Shown here: piece after piece, positions 1 to 8,750 of the stretch
How the letters are laid out: the number at the start of each line of letters is the position of its first letter
Position numbering within the stretch: the first letter of the stretch is position 1
Assembly: GCA_041481445.1 (NCBI GenBank)
Contig: JBGPBV010000221.1
Location: 1 to 9,050, forward strand
Length of the DNA: 9,050 bases
Reading direction: 5' to 3'
DNA from: AA29 sp041481445
GTDB taxonomy: Bacteria; Acidobacteriota; Vicinamibacteria; Fen-336
Notes under the pieces: generated by a model
Databases searched by the model: none
Told to the model about the DNA's origin: nothing
What the model saw: the letters and a program-made list of their open reading frames with translations, nothing else
Position numbers and translations under genes: made by a program

Positions 1-808
1 CGCGGCGGGGGAGGCGGGCGGTATCCTCGACACCATCCTCAAGCGCCTGGCCACCTACATCGAGAAGGCGGTCAAGCTGAAGGCCCAGGTCAAGGGCGCG
101 ATGGTCTACCCGATCGCCGTCATCTCGATCGCGGGCATCGTCATCGCGGTCATCCTCTGGAAGGTCATCCCGACCTTCGCCTCGATGTTCGAGGGCCTCG
201 GCGCCCAGCTCCCGCTCCCCACCCGCATCGTGATCGCCATGTCGCAGTGGTTCGTGCGGCTGCTGCCGTTCATGGTCGTGTTCATCATCGCGGGCGCGTT
301 CCTGTTCAAGAAGTACTACGCGACCTACGGCGGACGCCGCGTGATCGACCGCATCGTGCTGAAGCTGCCGATCATGGGCATCCTCATGCAGAAGATCGCG
401 GTCGCGCGCTTCTGCCGCACCCTGGCCACCCTGATGGCGTCGGGCGTGCCCATCCTGGACGGGCTCGAGATCACGGCCCGGACCGCCGGCAACGCGATCA
501 TCGAGGACGCGATCATGGCCGTCCGCAAGGGCGTGGAGAGCGGTCTCACCGTGGCCCAGCCCCTCAAGGAGAGCGGCGTCTTCCCCCCCATGGTCGTGCA
601 GATGATCGGGGTCGGCGAGCAGACGGGCGCCCTCGACGCGATGCTGAGCAAGATCGCCGACTTCTACGAGGATGAAGTGGACCAGGCGGTGGCCAACCTG
701 CTGACCCTGATGGAGCCGGTCATGATCGCCTTCCTGGGCGTGACCGTCGGCGGCATCGTCATCAGCATGTACCTCCCCCTGTTCGATCTCATCAGCAAGC
801 TGAGCTGA
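1..808 (+). CDS. pilC: PilC, type IV pilus inner-membrane platform protein (5' partial)
   Basis: PilC is the polytopic inner-membrane platform of the type IV pilus (GspF/T2SSF family). It couples the PilB and PilT ATPases to pilin insertion and removal. The open frame enters the window at base 2 and ends at TGA 806-808, giving 268 visible residues. PilC is usually about 400 residues, so roughly the first 135 are missing. The visible part begins with the end of the first T2SSF domain (AGEAGGILDTILKRLATYIE). Next come a hydrophobic segment (about 118-171), a second hydrophobic segment (about 256-309), and a complete second T2SSF domain with RFCRTLATLMASGVPILDGL and the GVGEQTGALDAML motif. The C-terminal membrane helix starts near LLTLMEPVMIAFLGV. 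An ATG at 101 lies inside this frame but is not the start, because the family match continues upstream to the window edge. It is followed after 26 bases by pilS, so it is probably in the same transcription unit. Identification is secure. Confidence 0.95.
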   Translation, partial: AAGEAGGILDTILKRLATYIEKAVKLKAQVKGAMVYPIAVISIAGIVIAVILWKVIPTFASMFEGLGAQLPLPTRIVIAMSQWFVRLLPFMVVFIIAGAFLFKKYYATYGGRRVIDRIVLKLPIMGILMQKIAVARFCRTLATLMASGVPILDGLEITARTAGNAIIEDAIMAVRKGVESGLTVAQPLKESGVFPPMVVQMIGVGEQTGALDAMLSKIADFYEDEVDQAVANLLTLMEPVMIAFLGVTVGGIVISMYLPLFDLISKLS

Positions 809-834
809 CGACGGCGCTTCAACCCGGGGGGCGG

Positions 835-2484
835 GTGGCGACGGACTGGACGCAGGAGCGCCGGCTCAAGCGGCTGATGCTCTTCAGGGTGGTGATGATC
901 ACCACCCTCCTGCTCGTCGCCATCTACGTCGAGACCGTCTCCGAGACCCTGCTCCCCGTCAACCCGCTCTACTTCCTGATCGCGGGGACCTACGGGCTGA
1001 CCCTCGCCTACGCGCTGGCCCTCCGCTTCCTGCCCTACCTCGAGATGCAGGTCTACGTCCAGGTCTCCTTCGACCTGGTCGTGATCACCGGCCTGATCTA
1101 CCTCACGGGTGGCCCCGGCAACCGCGCCGGGTTCATCCTGCTCTACCCGATCTCCGTCCTCTCCGGCAGCGTCCTCCTCTACAAGAGGAAGTCGCTCGCC
1201 CTGGCCGGCGTGGCCACCCTCCTCTACGCGGCCATGCTGTGGGCGGTCCGGAACGGATGGGTCGCCGGGCAGGGGCTGGCCGACGTGCCCGCGATGCCGG
1301 TGAAGCACGTCCTGTACTCGATCTTCGTGACCGGCGTCGCCTGCGCCACCGTGGCCCTCATCGGCTCCTTCCTCGCGGAGAGCCTGGAGAACGTCGGGCT
1401 GAGGCTGGAAGCGGCCACCGAGCAGGTGGCCGATCTCCAGGAGCTGAACCAGGTCGTGGTGCGCAGCATCCACAGCGGGCTCGCCACCGCCGACCTCGAC
1501 GGGCGGATGCTCTACGTGAACGAGTTCGGCGAGGGTATCCTGGCCCGGCGTCTGGCCGAGCTCCGTGGCCGGCGGCTGCGCGAGGTCCTGGGGTCGGTCC
1601 TCTTCGAGCCCAGCGCTCTCGAGGCCCGCGCGACCCACGAAGGCCTGGCGCGGCTGGAGATCGCGTACCGCCGGCCGTCGGGGGAGGACGTCGACCTCGG
1701 GGTCTCCGTGTCCTCCCTGGCCACCGGCGATCCCCTCAAGGCCGGCTACCTCCTCGTGTTCCAGAACCTCACCGACATCAAGCGGCTGGAGCGCGAGGTC
1801 CGCATGAACGAGAAGCTGGCCGCGGTGGGCGAGATGGCGGCGCGCCTCGCCCACGAGATCCGCAACCCCCTGGGCTCCATCAGCGGCTCCGCCCAGGTCC
1901 TCATGTCGGAGCCCAACATCTCGGCCGAGCAGGAGCGGCTGCTCGCCATCATCACCCGCGAGAGCAAGCGCCTCTCCGACACCCTCAACCAGTTCCTGTT
2001 CCAGGCCCGCCCCCACCGGCGGGAGGGCCCGGTGGACCTCGGGGTGGTGATCGCGGAGACGGTCGAGCTGCTGCGCAACGGGCCGGAGGTGAGCGCGGCC
2101 CACCGCGTGGAGTTCGTGTCCGAGCGCGGGCCGCACGTCTGCCTGGCCGATCCGGACCAGATCACCCAGGTCTTCTGGAACCTGGCCCGCAACGGGCTGG
2201 AGGCCATGCCGGACGGGGGGGTGCTCACCGTCCGGGTGACCACCGACGACGGCAACTTCCTGCTCTCCGTGCGCGACGAGGGCCGCGGCATCAGCCGCGA
2301 CGAGCAGCGCAGGGTCTTCGAGCCGTTCCACTCCACGAGCCCGGTGGGGGCCGGGCTCGGCCTGGCCATCGCCTACCAGATCGTGCGCGAGCACAAGGGC
2401 GAGATCCAGCTGCGCAGCACGCCCGGGCGGGGCACGGAGGTGCTGGTCCGGCTTCCCCTCATCCGCGTACCCGTCCCCGCGTGA
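835..2484 (+). CDS. pilS: PilS, membrane-bound sensor histidine kinase of the PilS-PilR system
   Basis: The protein has 549 residues and starts at GTG 835. The start is preceded only by a G-rich stretch (826-831), a weak ribosome binding site. About six hydrophobic segments lie between residues 13 and 182, matching the six-helix sensor of Pseudomonas PilS, which senses pilin in the inner membrane. A PAS-like region follows (about 197-315), with LATADLDGRMLYVNEFGE near its start. The kinase core is intact: H-box LAHEIRNPLGSI with phosphoacceptor His340, N-box around NLARNGLEAMPDGG (449-462), G1 box DEGRGI (481-486), F-box-like FEPFHS (495-500) and G2 box GAGLGLAI (505-512). By family it autophosphorylates and passes phosphate to PilR, to control pilin expression. 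The function is assigned from the domain layout plus the flanking pilC, pilR and pilA. The odd feature is that its partner pilR lies 4.7 kb downstream, behind three membrane/glycosylation genes, rather than directly adjacent. Its TGA overlaps the next start by four bases. Confidence 0.93.
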   Translation: MATDWTQERRLKRLMLFRVVMITTLLLVAIYVETVSETLLPVNPLYFLIAGTYGLTLAYALALRFLPYLEMQVYVQVSFDLVVITGLIYLTGGPGNRAGFILLYPISVLSGSVLLYKRKSLALAGVATLLYAAMLWAVRNGWVAGQGLADVPAMPVKHVLYSIFVTGVACATVALIGSFLAESLENVGLRLEAATEQVADLQELNQVVVRSIHSGLATADLDGRMLYVNEFGEGILARRLAELRGRRLREVLGSVLFEPSALEARATHEGLARLEIAYRRPSGEDVDLGVSVSSLATGDPLKAGYLLVFQNLTDIKRLEREVRMNEKLAAVGEMAARLAHEIRNPLGSISGSAQVLMSEPNISAEQERLLAIITRESKRLSDTLNQFLFQARPHRREGPVDLGVVIAETVELLRNGPEVSAAHRVEFVSERGPHVCLADPDQITQVFWNLARNGLEAMPDGGVLTVRVTTDDGNFLLSVRDEGRGISRDEQRRVFEPFHSTSPVGAGLGLAIAYQIVREHKGEIQLRSTPGRGTEVLVRLPLIRVPVPA

Positions 2485-3482
2485 CCACGCCCGCGGCCGC
2501 CCCACCCACCGCGTCCGAGCGCCTGGTCGTCCTGGTGCCCCTCTTCAACGACTGGGGGGTGGCGGAGCTGATGCTGGCCGAGCTCGACGCCGTGCTCGCC
2601 CGTCACGGCCTGGCCGCGCGCGTGGTGCTGGTGGACGACGGGTCCACGGAGCCGCGGCCGGGGGCCTTCCCGGAGCGCCGTCCGGCCCGGCTCGACGTGG
2701 AGGCCGTCCTGCTGCGGCGCAACCTCGGCCACCAGCGGGCGATCGCGATCGGGCTCGCCTTCGTGCAGGCCGAGCGGCCCTGCGACGCGGTGGTGGTGAT
2801 GGACGGGGACGGCGAGGACGCGCCCGCGGACGTTCCGCGGCTGCTCGCGAAGTACCACGAGCACGGCGGGGAGCGCATCGTGTTCGCGGCGCGCGCGCGG
2901 CGGTCGGAGAGCCTCTCCTTCCGCATCGGCTACCAGGCCTTCAAGATCGTCCACCGCATCCTGATCGGCCTGCCGGTCAAGGTGGGGAACTTCAGCGTCC
3001 TGCCGCGCCGGGAGCTGGACCGCCTCGTCGTCGTGTCCGAGCTCTGGAACCACTATGCGGCGGCGGTGATCAAGGCCCGCCGCCCCTACGAGACCGTCGA
3101 CACCTCCCGCGGGCGCCGGCTCGGCGGCCGTTCGTCGATGAACCTCGTCTCCATGGTCGTCCACGGCCTCTCGGCGATGGCCGTCTACGGCGAGATCATC
3201 GGGGTGCGCCTTCTCTGCAGCACCCTGGTCCTGATCCTGATGGCGGCGGTCCTGTTCGCCGGCCTGTTCCTCGCCCCGCCCCTGACCGGCCTCCACATCC
3301 CCACCTCGGCCGCGCTGGCCGCGGGGACGCTGCTCGTGGTGCTGGCCCAGGCCGTGCTCATGGCGTTCGTGTTCGTGTTCATCGTCCTCGGCAGCCGGGC
3401 CGGGTTCACGTTCCTCCCCATCCGGGACTTTCGCTTCTTCGTCGGCGAGGTCGTCGCGCTCACCGGTGAACCCGCGCGGTGA
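2481..3482 (+). CDS. GT2 family glycosyltransferase, DPM1/GtrB/CsbB-like, with C-terminal membrane helices
   Basis: The protein has 333 residues. The chosen start is GTG 2481, overlapping the pilS stop as GTGA. The frame is open far upstream, but that part is out-of-frame translation of pilS. The N-terminal GT-A fold shows LVVLVPLFNDW (15-25), the nucleotide-binding VDDGST (51-56), LRRNLGHQRAIAIGL (78-92) and the acidic metal-binding region VVMDGDGEDAP (105-115). A middle region with GLPVKVGNFSVLPRREL resembles polyprenyl-phosphate sugar transferases. Two hydrophobic segments, about 246-266 and 279-303, anchor the C-terminus, as in GtrB and CsbB. Members of this group transfer a sugar from a nucleotide donor to undecaprenyl phosphate at the cytoplasmic face, making a donor for outer-face GT-C enzymes. 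That fits the two GT-C-like genes directly downstream, with which it overlaps in turn. The sugar and acceptor are not deducible. The DGDGED motif differs from the more usual DADLQDPPE of DPM1/GtrB proteins. Confidence 0.85.
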   Translation: MTTPAAAPPTASERLVVLVPLFNDWGVAELMLAELDAVLARHGLAARVVLVDDGSTEPRPGAFPERRPARLDVEAVLLRRNLGHQRAIAIGLAFVQAERPCDAVVVMDGDGEDAPADVPRLLAKYHEHGGERIVFAARARRSESLSFRIGYQAFKIVHRILIGLPVKVGNFSVLPRRELDRLVVVSELWNHYAAAVIKARRPYETVDTSRGRRLGGRSSMNLVSMVVHGLSAMAVYGEIIGVRLLCSTLVLILMAAVLFAGLFLAPPLTGLHIPTSAALAAGTLLVVLAQAVLMAFVFVFIVLGSRAGFTFLPIRDFRFFVGEVVALTGEPAR

Positions 3483-4819
3483 TCTCGCGGCTGATGCGGG
3501 CCTTCGGGCTCGCGGAGGAGCGTCCCTGGACGCCGTGGTCCCGGGTCCTGTTCGTGGTCGGCCTGCTGGTGACGGCGGCCAACCTGGCCATCAGCTGGGA
3601 CGACGTACACCGCTTCGGCGGGACCGACCTGCGCGCGCGCGTGGTGGGAGCCCGCCTGCTCGCCCTGGGTCTCGATCCGTACCGCCCGCAGCCCGGCCTC
3701 GCGCACCAGGAGTGGCTGTTCGACCCCCACGGCGTGTTCCGCGACATCAGCCGCTGCCCGTACTCGCCGCCCCTGCTCGCCCTCTACGCGCTCCTGTGCT
3801 GGATCCCCTACGCCACCGAGCGCCTGCTGTGGTTCGGGCTGGAGTGGGCGAGCCTGCTCGTGTCCATCGGCTGGCTGTCCCGGACGATCCGGCCCCGGCG
3901 GGCGCGGCCGTGGTTCGTCGTGCTCGCCCTCGTGTTCTTCGCGGGCGGCTCGTTCTGGCGGCTGCACGTGGAGCGCGGCCAGTACTACGCGTTCGTCCTG
4001 CTGCTCTTCGCCTGGTCGGCGGCCCGGCTGGCCGCGCGCGGACACGACGACTGGGGCTCCGGCCTGCCCCTCGGGATCGCATCCGCGCTGCGTCCCACCG
4101 TCCTCGTGGTGGCGGCCCCCCTGTGGCTGCTCGGCTACCGGCGGACGGCGGCGAGCGCGGCCGCGACCGCCGCCGCCATCGCCGTCCTCCTGCTGCCCGT
4201 CACCGGCGTCGCCTACTGGAGGGACTACGCGCGCCTGGTCGACACCCTCGAGCGCGCGGTGCCGTACCTGCCCCCCGTCACCTCGTTGCCCTACGCGACG
4301 TGGGTGGAAGGAGCCGATTTCACGCGCGTGATGGATGACCGATCGGCCAACGCGAACGTGCACCTCCTGCTCGTGACGCTGTCCGGACGCTGGGGCTCTC
4401 CGGCGCTGCCCCAGGTCGCGGGCCTGGCCAAGGCGGCGTTCGTGGCCACCCTCGCCGTCCTCCTGGCCCTCGTGTGGCGCGGCCGGCGCGGGCGGTGGCG
4501 GCCGCGCGCGGTGCTGGCGGTGGCCTTGACCACGGTGATGGTCACCGACCACTTCCTGCCCGTGCGCTGGGGGTACACCGACATCCTCTACCTCGCCCCC
4601 CTCGCCCTGGTGATGCCGTTCATGTTGAGGGCGCGCGGCCGTCTGCTCCTGCTGACCGTGCTCGTGGCGCTCGTCTTCGGCCACAGCCTGCTCGAGCCGC
4701 TCGATTCCGGGGCGGGCTCGCTCCTGCGCGCGGTCCTGCTGACGGGAGGCCTCGTGGCCTGGACGATCGCGGCCACGCGCCGCCGGTCCGGGCCGCGGCC
4801 GGCGGTGTCGAGCGGGTGA
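3479..4819 (+). CDS. GT87/DUF2029-like polyprenyl-phosphate-dependent membrane glycosyltransferase
   Basis: The protein has 446 residues and starts at GTG 3479, overlapping the GT2 stop as GTGA. No Shine-Dalgarno sequence is evident. It is a multi-pass membrane protein; hydrophobic stretches include about 22-40, 97-110, 116-133, 145-158, 168-184, 203-217, 225-243, 316-333, 344-356, 368-383, 388-400 and 414-430. The first large loop after the first helix carries WDDVHRFGGTDLRARVVGAR followed by LLALGLDPY. This resembles the acidic first loop and the 'A...L..G.DPY' motif of GT87 (PimE-like, former DUF2029) GT-C enzymes. The segment ERGQYYAFVLLLFAW (165-179), then GLPLGIASALRPTVLV (195-210), matches the family's GQ and 'G...A..(K/R)P' motifs. 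Known relatives move a sugar from a polyprenyl phosphate to a glycolipid or protein acceptor on the outer face of the membrane. Here the overlapping GT2 is the natural supplier of that donor. The acceptor is unknown. The family call is from motifs only; another GT-C family is possible. Confidence 0.75.
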   Translation: MISRLMRAFGLAEERPWTPWSRVLFVVGLLVTAANLAISWDDVHRFGGTDLRARVVGARLLALGLDPYRPQPGLAHQEWLFDPHGVFRDISRCPYSPPLLALYALLCWIPYATERLLWFGLEWASLLVSIGWLSRTIRPRRARPWFVVLALVFFAGGSFWRLHVERGQYYAFVLLLFAWSAARLAARGHDDWGSGLPLGIASALRPTVLVVAAPLWLLGYRRTAASAAATAAAIAVLLLPVTGVAYWRDYARLVDTLERAVPYLPPVTSLPYATWVEGADFTRVMDDRSANANVHLLLVTLSGRWGSPALPQVAGLAKAAFVATLAVLLALVWRGRRGRWRPRAVLAVALTTVMVTDHFLPVRWGYTDILYLAPLALVMPFMLRARGRLLLLTVLVALVFGHSLLEPLDSGAGSLLRAVLLTGGLVAWTIAATRRRSGPRPAVSSG

Positions 4820-7217
4820 GCCCGCCACCACGGCCGCGGGGCGACGCGGCGGCCCTGCTCGCCCTCACGCTCCTGACCCTCCTCCTGTTCGGGCGCGCGC
4901 TGGTCGGGCGCGGGGTCTTCTTCCAACGCGACGTGCAGTCGTACTGGCGCCCGCAGGTGGACAGCCTCGTCCGGATCCTGGGCGAGGGCGCGCCCCCCGT
5001 CTGGAACCCGTACTTCGAGGTGGGTCTGCCCGTGCTGGCCGACCCCGGATACCAGGTCTACTACCCGCCGCAATGGGCGAACCTCCTCCTGCCCCCCGAC
5101 CGCTTCTACGCGCTCTTCGTCGCCGCCCACGTCCTCTTCGCGGGGGTGGGCGCGCTGCGGCTCGGCCGCGCCTGGGGGATGGGTCCGCCGGCCGCGCTCG
5201 GGTTCGCCCTGGCCTGGCTCCTGAGCGGCCCCCTGCTCTCGCTCGGGTCGAACAACCCGCAGCTGGCGGGGGCGGCCTGGATCGCGTGGGTGCTGCTCGC
5301 CCTGGAGCGCGCCCTCCGCCGGAGGACGGCGCCGGCGGCCGCGCTCCTGGGGGCGGCGGCCGCCCTGCAGCTCCTCGCGGGCTCGGGCGACTTCGCGCTC
5401 ATGACCGCGTACCTGGCCGGGGCGCGCCTCGCTTTGTGGCTCGCGCGCGCGCCCGGCGTCCTGCGTGACCGCGCCGTCACCGCCGCCCGCCTGGCCCTGG
5501 TCGCCGGGGCGTTCGCCCTGGCCCTGTCGGCCGCGCTCTGGATCCCCACGCTGGCCATCGTCCGCGCGAGCGGTCGCTCCCACATGGATCCGAGCGGCAA
5601 CGCGTACTGGTCGGTGCACCCGGCCAACCTGGCCGACCTCATCGTGCCGAACGCGCTCTCCGGCCTGCCCCTCACCCCGCCCGCTCGCGAGACCTTCTTC
5701 GAGGGCCGCGAGCCGTTCCTGGCGAGCCTCTACGTCGGGATCGCGGCGATGCTCGTGAGCGTCCTCGGCCTGCGCGCCTCGCGCGGGCGTGGCGTCCTGC
5801 TGCTGGCGGCGGCGCTGGCCCTCCTGGCCACGGGGCTGGGCCGCTACGGGATCGTCCACGCCTGGGTGCTGAAGCTCCCGGGGGCGGCGCTGTTCCGATT
5901 TCCCGTGAAGTACCTCGTTCCCGCCGCGCTGGTCGCCGCCGCCCTGACCGGCTTCGGCCTGGCCGCCTTCGAGGAGGAATGGACGCGGCGCCGTCGCGCC
6001 GCCGTCCGTGTCCTGGCCGGCGTGGGCCTGCTCGGCGCGGCCCTTCTGGCCGGGTGCGCGCACGCCGTGGTCGCCCGTCCCGCGGCGCTGGCCGGCATCG
6101 CGGTGGACCTGCCGACGGCGGCGGCCGAGCTCTCGGCCCGCCTCGCCCACAGCGCCGTGGCCCTCGCCCTGGCCGCCGGGATCCTGGTCGCGCGGACGCT
6201 GGGACCGCTTCCGCGGCGGGGCCTGACCACGGCCGCGCTCCTGGCCGTGGCCGCCGACCTCTTCCTGGCCGCGCGGAGCCTCAACCCGCTGGCCCCTCCG
6301 GAGCTGATGCGCCACCCGCCGGCGCTGCTGCAGGCGATCGCGCCGCGCGCGGACGGGTTTCCGACCCGCGTGCTCGCGCGTGCCGGCGACACCCGCGCGC
6401 TCAACCAGCGGGTGGTGCGCGGCCCGGTGGGCTGGGACCGCGAATGGTCCTGGGCCCTCGGCCTGCAGGACCATCTCGCTCCGCCGATGGGGGCCCGCTG
6501 GGGCCTGGGCGGGGCCTACGACGGCGACTTCACCGGTCTCGCCCCGTCCGCATTGAGCGCGTACAGCGTCGTGCTCGGCCACCCGCGGGCGGGACGCCTC
6601 GCCGTCAACCTGTTGCGCGCGGGCGGCGTCGAGTACGTCGTCTCGCTCGATGGCGGCGCGTACGGCCTGCCCGAGGTCGCGGCGGTGCCCTCCGTGTACG
6701 ACGTGCCCCTGCGGCTCTTCCGCGTGCCCGCTCCCGCTCCCCGGGCCTTCCTCGCGCGCGCGCGCCTCGCTCCCCACTCGCAAGGGGCGTGGGAGGTGCT
6801 GGCCGACCCGTCCTTCGATCCCGAGCGGGAGATCGTGCTCGTCGGGGTCCCGCCCGCGCCGGCCTCGGCGCCCGTGCGCGGCCGGCTGACGGTGGCGAGC
6901 CGGCGGGCCGACCGCGTCGCGCTCGACGTCAGCGTCGAGACCCCGGCCTGGGCCGTCCTCACCGAGATGCATGCGCCGGGGTGGACGGCGACGGTGGACG
7001 GGGCTCCCGCCCCCGTGCGCAGCGCGAACCTGCTGTTCTGCGCGGCCGAGGTCCCCGCCGGCCGGCACCGGGTCGTCTTCGAGTACCGCGCGCCGGGAGC
7101 GCGCCTCGGCCTCGCCCTCAGCGTATCCGGCCTGGCCGCCCTCGGGGTCACGCTCGCGCGCCGGCGTCCGGCCCGCGGTTTGCCCCGCCCGGAGCCGTTC
7201 GCTACGATCGCTGGAAC

Positions 7218-7221
<4 letters not shown>
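4816..7221 (+). CDS. YfhO-family multi-pass membrane protein, putative GT-C glycosyltransferase
   Basis: The protein has 801 residues and starts at GTG 4816, overlapping the GT87 stop as GTGA. The frame is open upstream only as a shadow of the preceding gene. After a first helix (about 11-30), the outer loop holds FFQRDVQSYWRPQ, with Asp39, then GAPPVWNPYFEVGLPVLADP and YYPPQW. These are the hallmark WNP and YPP motifs of YfhO (PF09586) proteins and of the broader GT-C fold. About a dozen further hydrophobic segments follow. A long C-terminal soluble region begins near residue 500. It includes ILVGVPPAP-like strands, WAVLTEMHAPGWTATVDGAPA and a final NLLFCAAEVPAGRHRVVFEY before a last hydrophobic stretch, the standard YfhO ending. 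In Bacillus and Listeria, YfhO-type proteins act with a CsbB-like GT2 to glycosylate lipoteichoic acid outside the cell. The GT2 two genes upstream suggests the same division of labour here. Many YfhO proteins from G+C-rich bacteria are uncharacterised, so the enzymatic role is inferred. Confidence 0.8.
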
Positions 7222-8588
<1,367 letters not shown>

Positions 8589-8589
8589 C

Positions 8590-8623
8590 CGACAAAAATT
8601 GTCGCGCCCCGCCATCAATTGTC
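8590..8623. promoter_or_regulatory. Candidate PilR enhancer (upstream activating sequence)
   Basis: The sequence CGACAA-AAA-TTGTCG (8590-8604) is a perfect palindrome with six-base arms. The seven-base element AATTGTC occurs at 8597-8603 and again at 8617-8623, exactly 20 bases apart and so on about the same face of the helix. Pseudomonas aeruginosa PilR is known to bind repeated (C/G)TGTC elements far upstream of the pilA sigma54 promoter. The TTGTC copies here lie about 92-125 bases before the predicted transcription start, a similar distance. Assignment to PilR is inference from motif, spacing and gene context. Confidence 0.55.
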
Positions 8624-8661
8624 AACGATTTCGCGGTGGACCTTCAGTCGAAAGCATTTAA

Positions 8662-8674
8662 AATCAATACGTTG
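8662..8674 (+). promoter_or_regulatory. Candidate IHF/HU DNA-bending site
   Basis: AATCAATACGTTG matches the Escherichia coli IHF consensus WATCAANNNNTTR at every specified position. It is preceded by an A+T-rich run (8651-8663), as many strong IHF sites are. It sits between the candidate enhancer and the sigma54 promoter, about 41-53 bases before the predicted start, the usual place for a bend that brings an NtrC-type activator to the polymerase. Whether this organism has a true IHF or only an HU homologue cannot be seen here. Confidence 0.5.
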
Positions 8675-8688
8675 TGACGATCCAAACG

Positions 8689-8704
8689 TGGCATCCGCCT
8701 TGCT
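8689..8704 (+). promoter_or_regulatory. Sigma54 (-24/-12) promoter of pilA
   Basis: TGGCATCCGCCTTGCT fits the sigma54 consensus TGGCAYR-N4-TTGCW at every specified position, including the GG (8690-8691) and GC (8702-8703) dinucleotides with correct spacing. Transcription should begin near 8715, giving a leader of about 36 bases before the TTG start at 8751. The adjacent pilR encodes the matching activator type, and pilA is the known PilR target in other bacteria. Confidence 0.88.
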
Positions 8705-8719
8705 GAATATCCGGCCGAG

Positions 8720-8733
8720 CCATTCGCGAATGG
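8720..8733. promoter_or_regulatory. 14-bp perfect palindrome in the predicted pilA leader
   Basis: CCATTCGCGAATGG is its own reverse complement. It lies at about +6 to +19 relative to the predicted start and ends two bases before the purine-rich Shine-Dalgarno stretch. In RNA it could form a five-pair stem with a CGCG loop, plus a possible G-U closing pair. As DNA it has the form of a dimer operator. Either role is inference. Confidence 0.5.
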
Positions 8734-8735
8734 TG

Positions 8736-8744
8736 AAAGGAGAG
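8736..8744 (+). promoter_or_regulatory. Strong Shine-Dalgarno sequence that sets the pilA start
   Basis: AAAGGAGAG has its GGAG core (8739-8742) eight bases before TTG 8751, which is optimal spacing. It lies downstream of the in-frame ATG 8730 and GTG 8733 and so argues that TTG is the real start. No other gene in the window has a ribosome binding site of this strength, consistent with pilin being a high-abundance product. Confidence 0.8.
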
Positions 8745-8750
8745 CAAAAC

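Larger units (their letters stand above)
8589..8750. other. pilR-pilA intergenic regulatory region
   Basis: This 162-base gap is the only true intergenic region in the window and is clearly more A+T-rich than the surrounding genes. From left to right it holds a TTGTC palindrome and a repeat half-site, an A+T-rich stretch with an IHF-consensus match, a sigma54 -24/-12 element, a 14-base palindrome and a strong Shine-Dalgarno sequence. I see no rho-independent terminator after pilR: there is no G+C-rich stem followed by a T run. Some read-through from pilR into pilA is therefore possible. Confidence 0.85.

Noticed and set aside
583..589. Seven-C tract in pilC (and a seven-G tract at 2215-2221 in pilS) as phase-variation switches
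   Set aside because: Runs of seven are expected by chance in DNA this G+C-rich, and both frames are intact.
1239..2480. Upstream extension of the GT2 reading frame through pilS
   Set aside because: The extended part is an Arg/Pro/Gly-rich out-of-frame translation of pilS. The family match begins right after GTG 2481.
664..2505. 613-codon open frame on the - strand opposite pilS
   Set aside because: It is a shadow caused by G+C-rich third positions. Its translation is low-complexity, rich in Asp, Glu, Gly, Arg, His and Gln with no domain, while the + strand encodes a complete histidine kinase.
2740..2751. 12-base palindrome CGATCGCGATCG in the GT2 gene
   Set aside because: It encodes the conserved Ala-Ile-Ala-Ile-Gly stretch, and GCGATCGC-type words are common in G+C-rich genes; no regulatory context.
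6752..6766. Alternating CG run as a Z-DNA or simple-repeat feature
   Set aside because: It is short, lies within coding sequence, and similar short CG runs occur elsewhere in the window because of composition.
4588..7068. 826-codon open frame on the - strand opposite the YfhO gene
   Set aside because: Its composition is a repetitive Arg/Gly/Glu/Gln mix without motifs, and the + strand shows clear YfhO motifs throughout.
5979..7217. Upstream extension of the pilR reading frame through the YfhO gene
   Set aside because: It is Arg/Pro/Ala-rich shadow sequence; the receiver domain begins exactly at TTG 7218.
8590..8604. Rho-independent terminator after pilR
   Set aside because: The stem is only six pairs, A+T-rich, and is not followed by a T run. 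It fits a protein-binding palindrome better.
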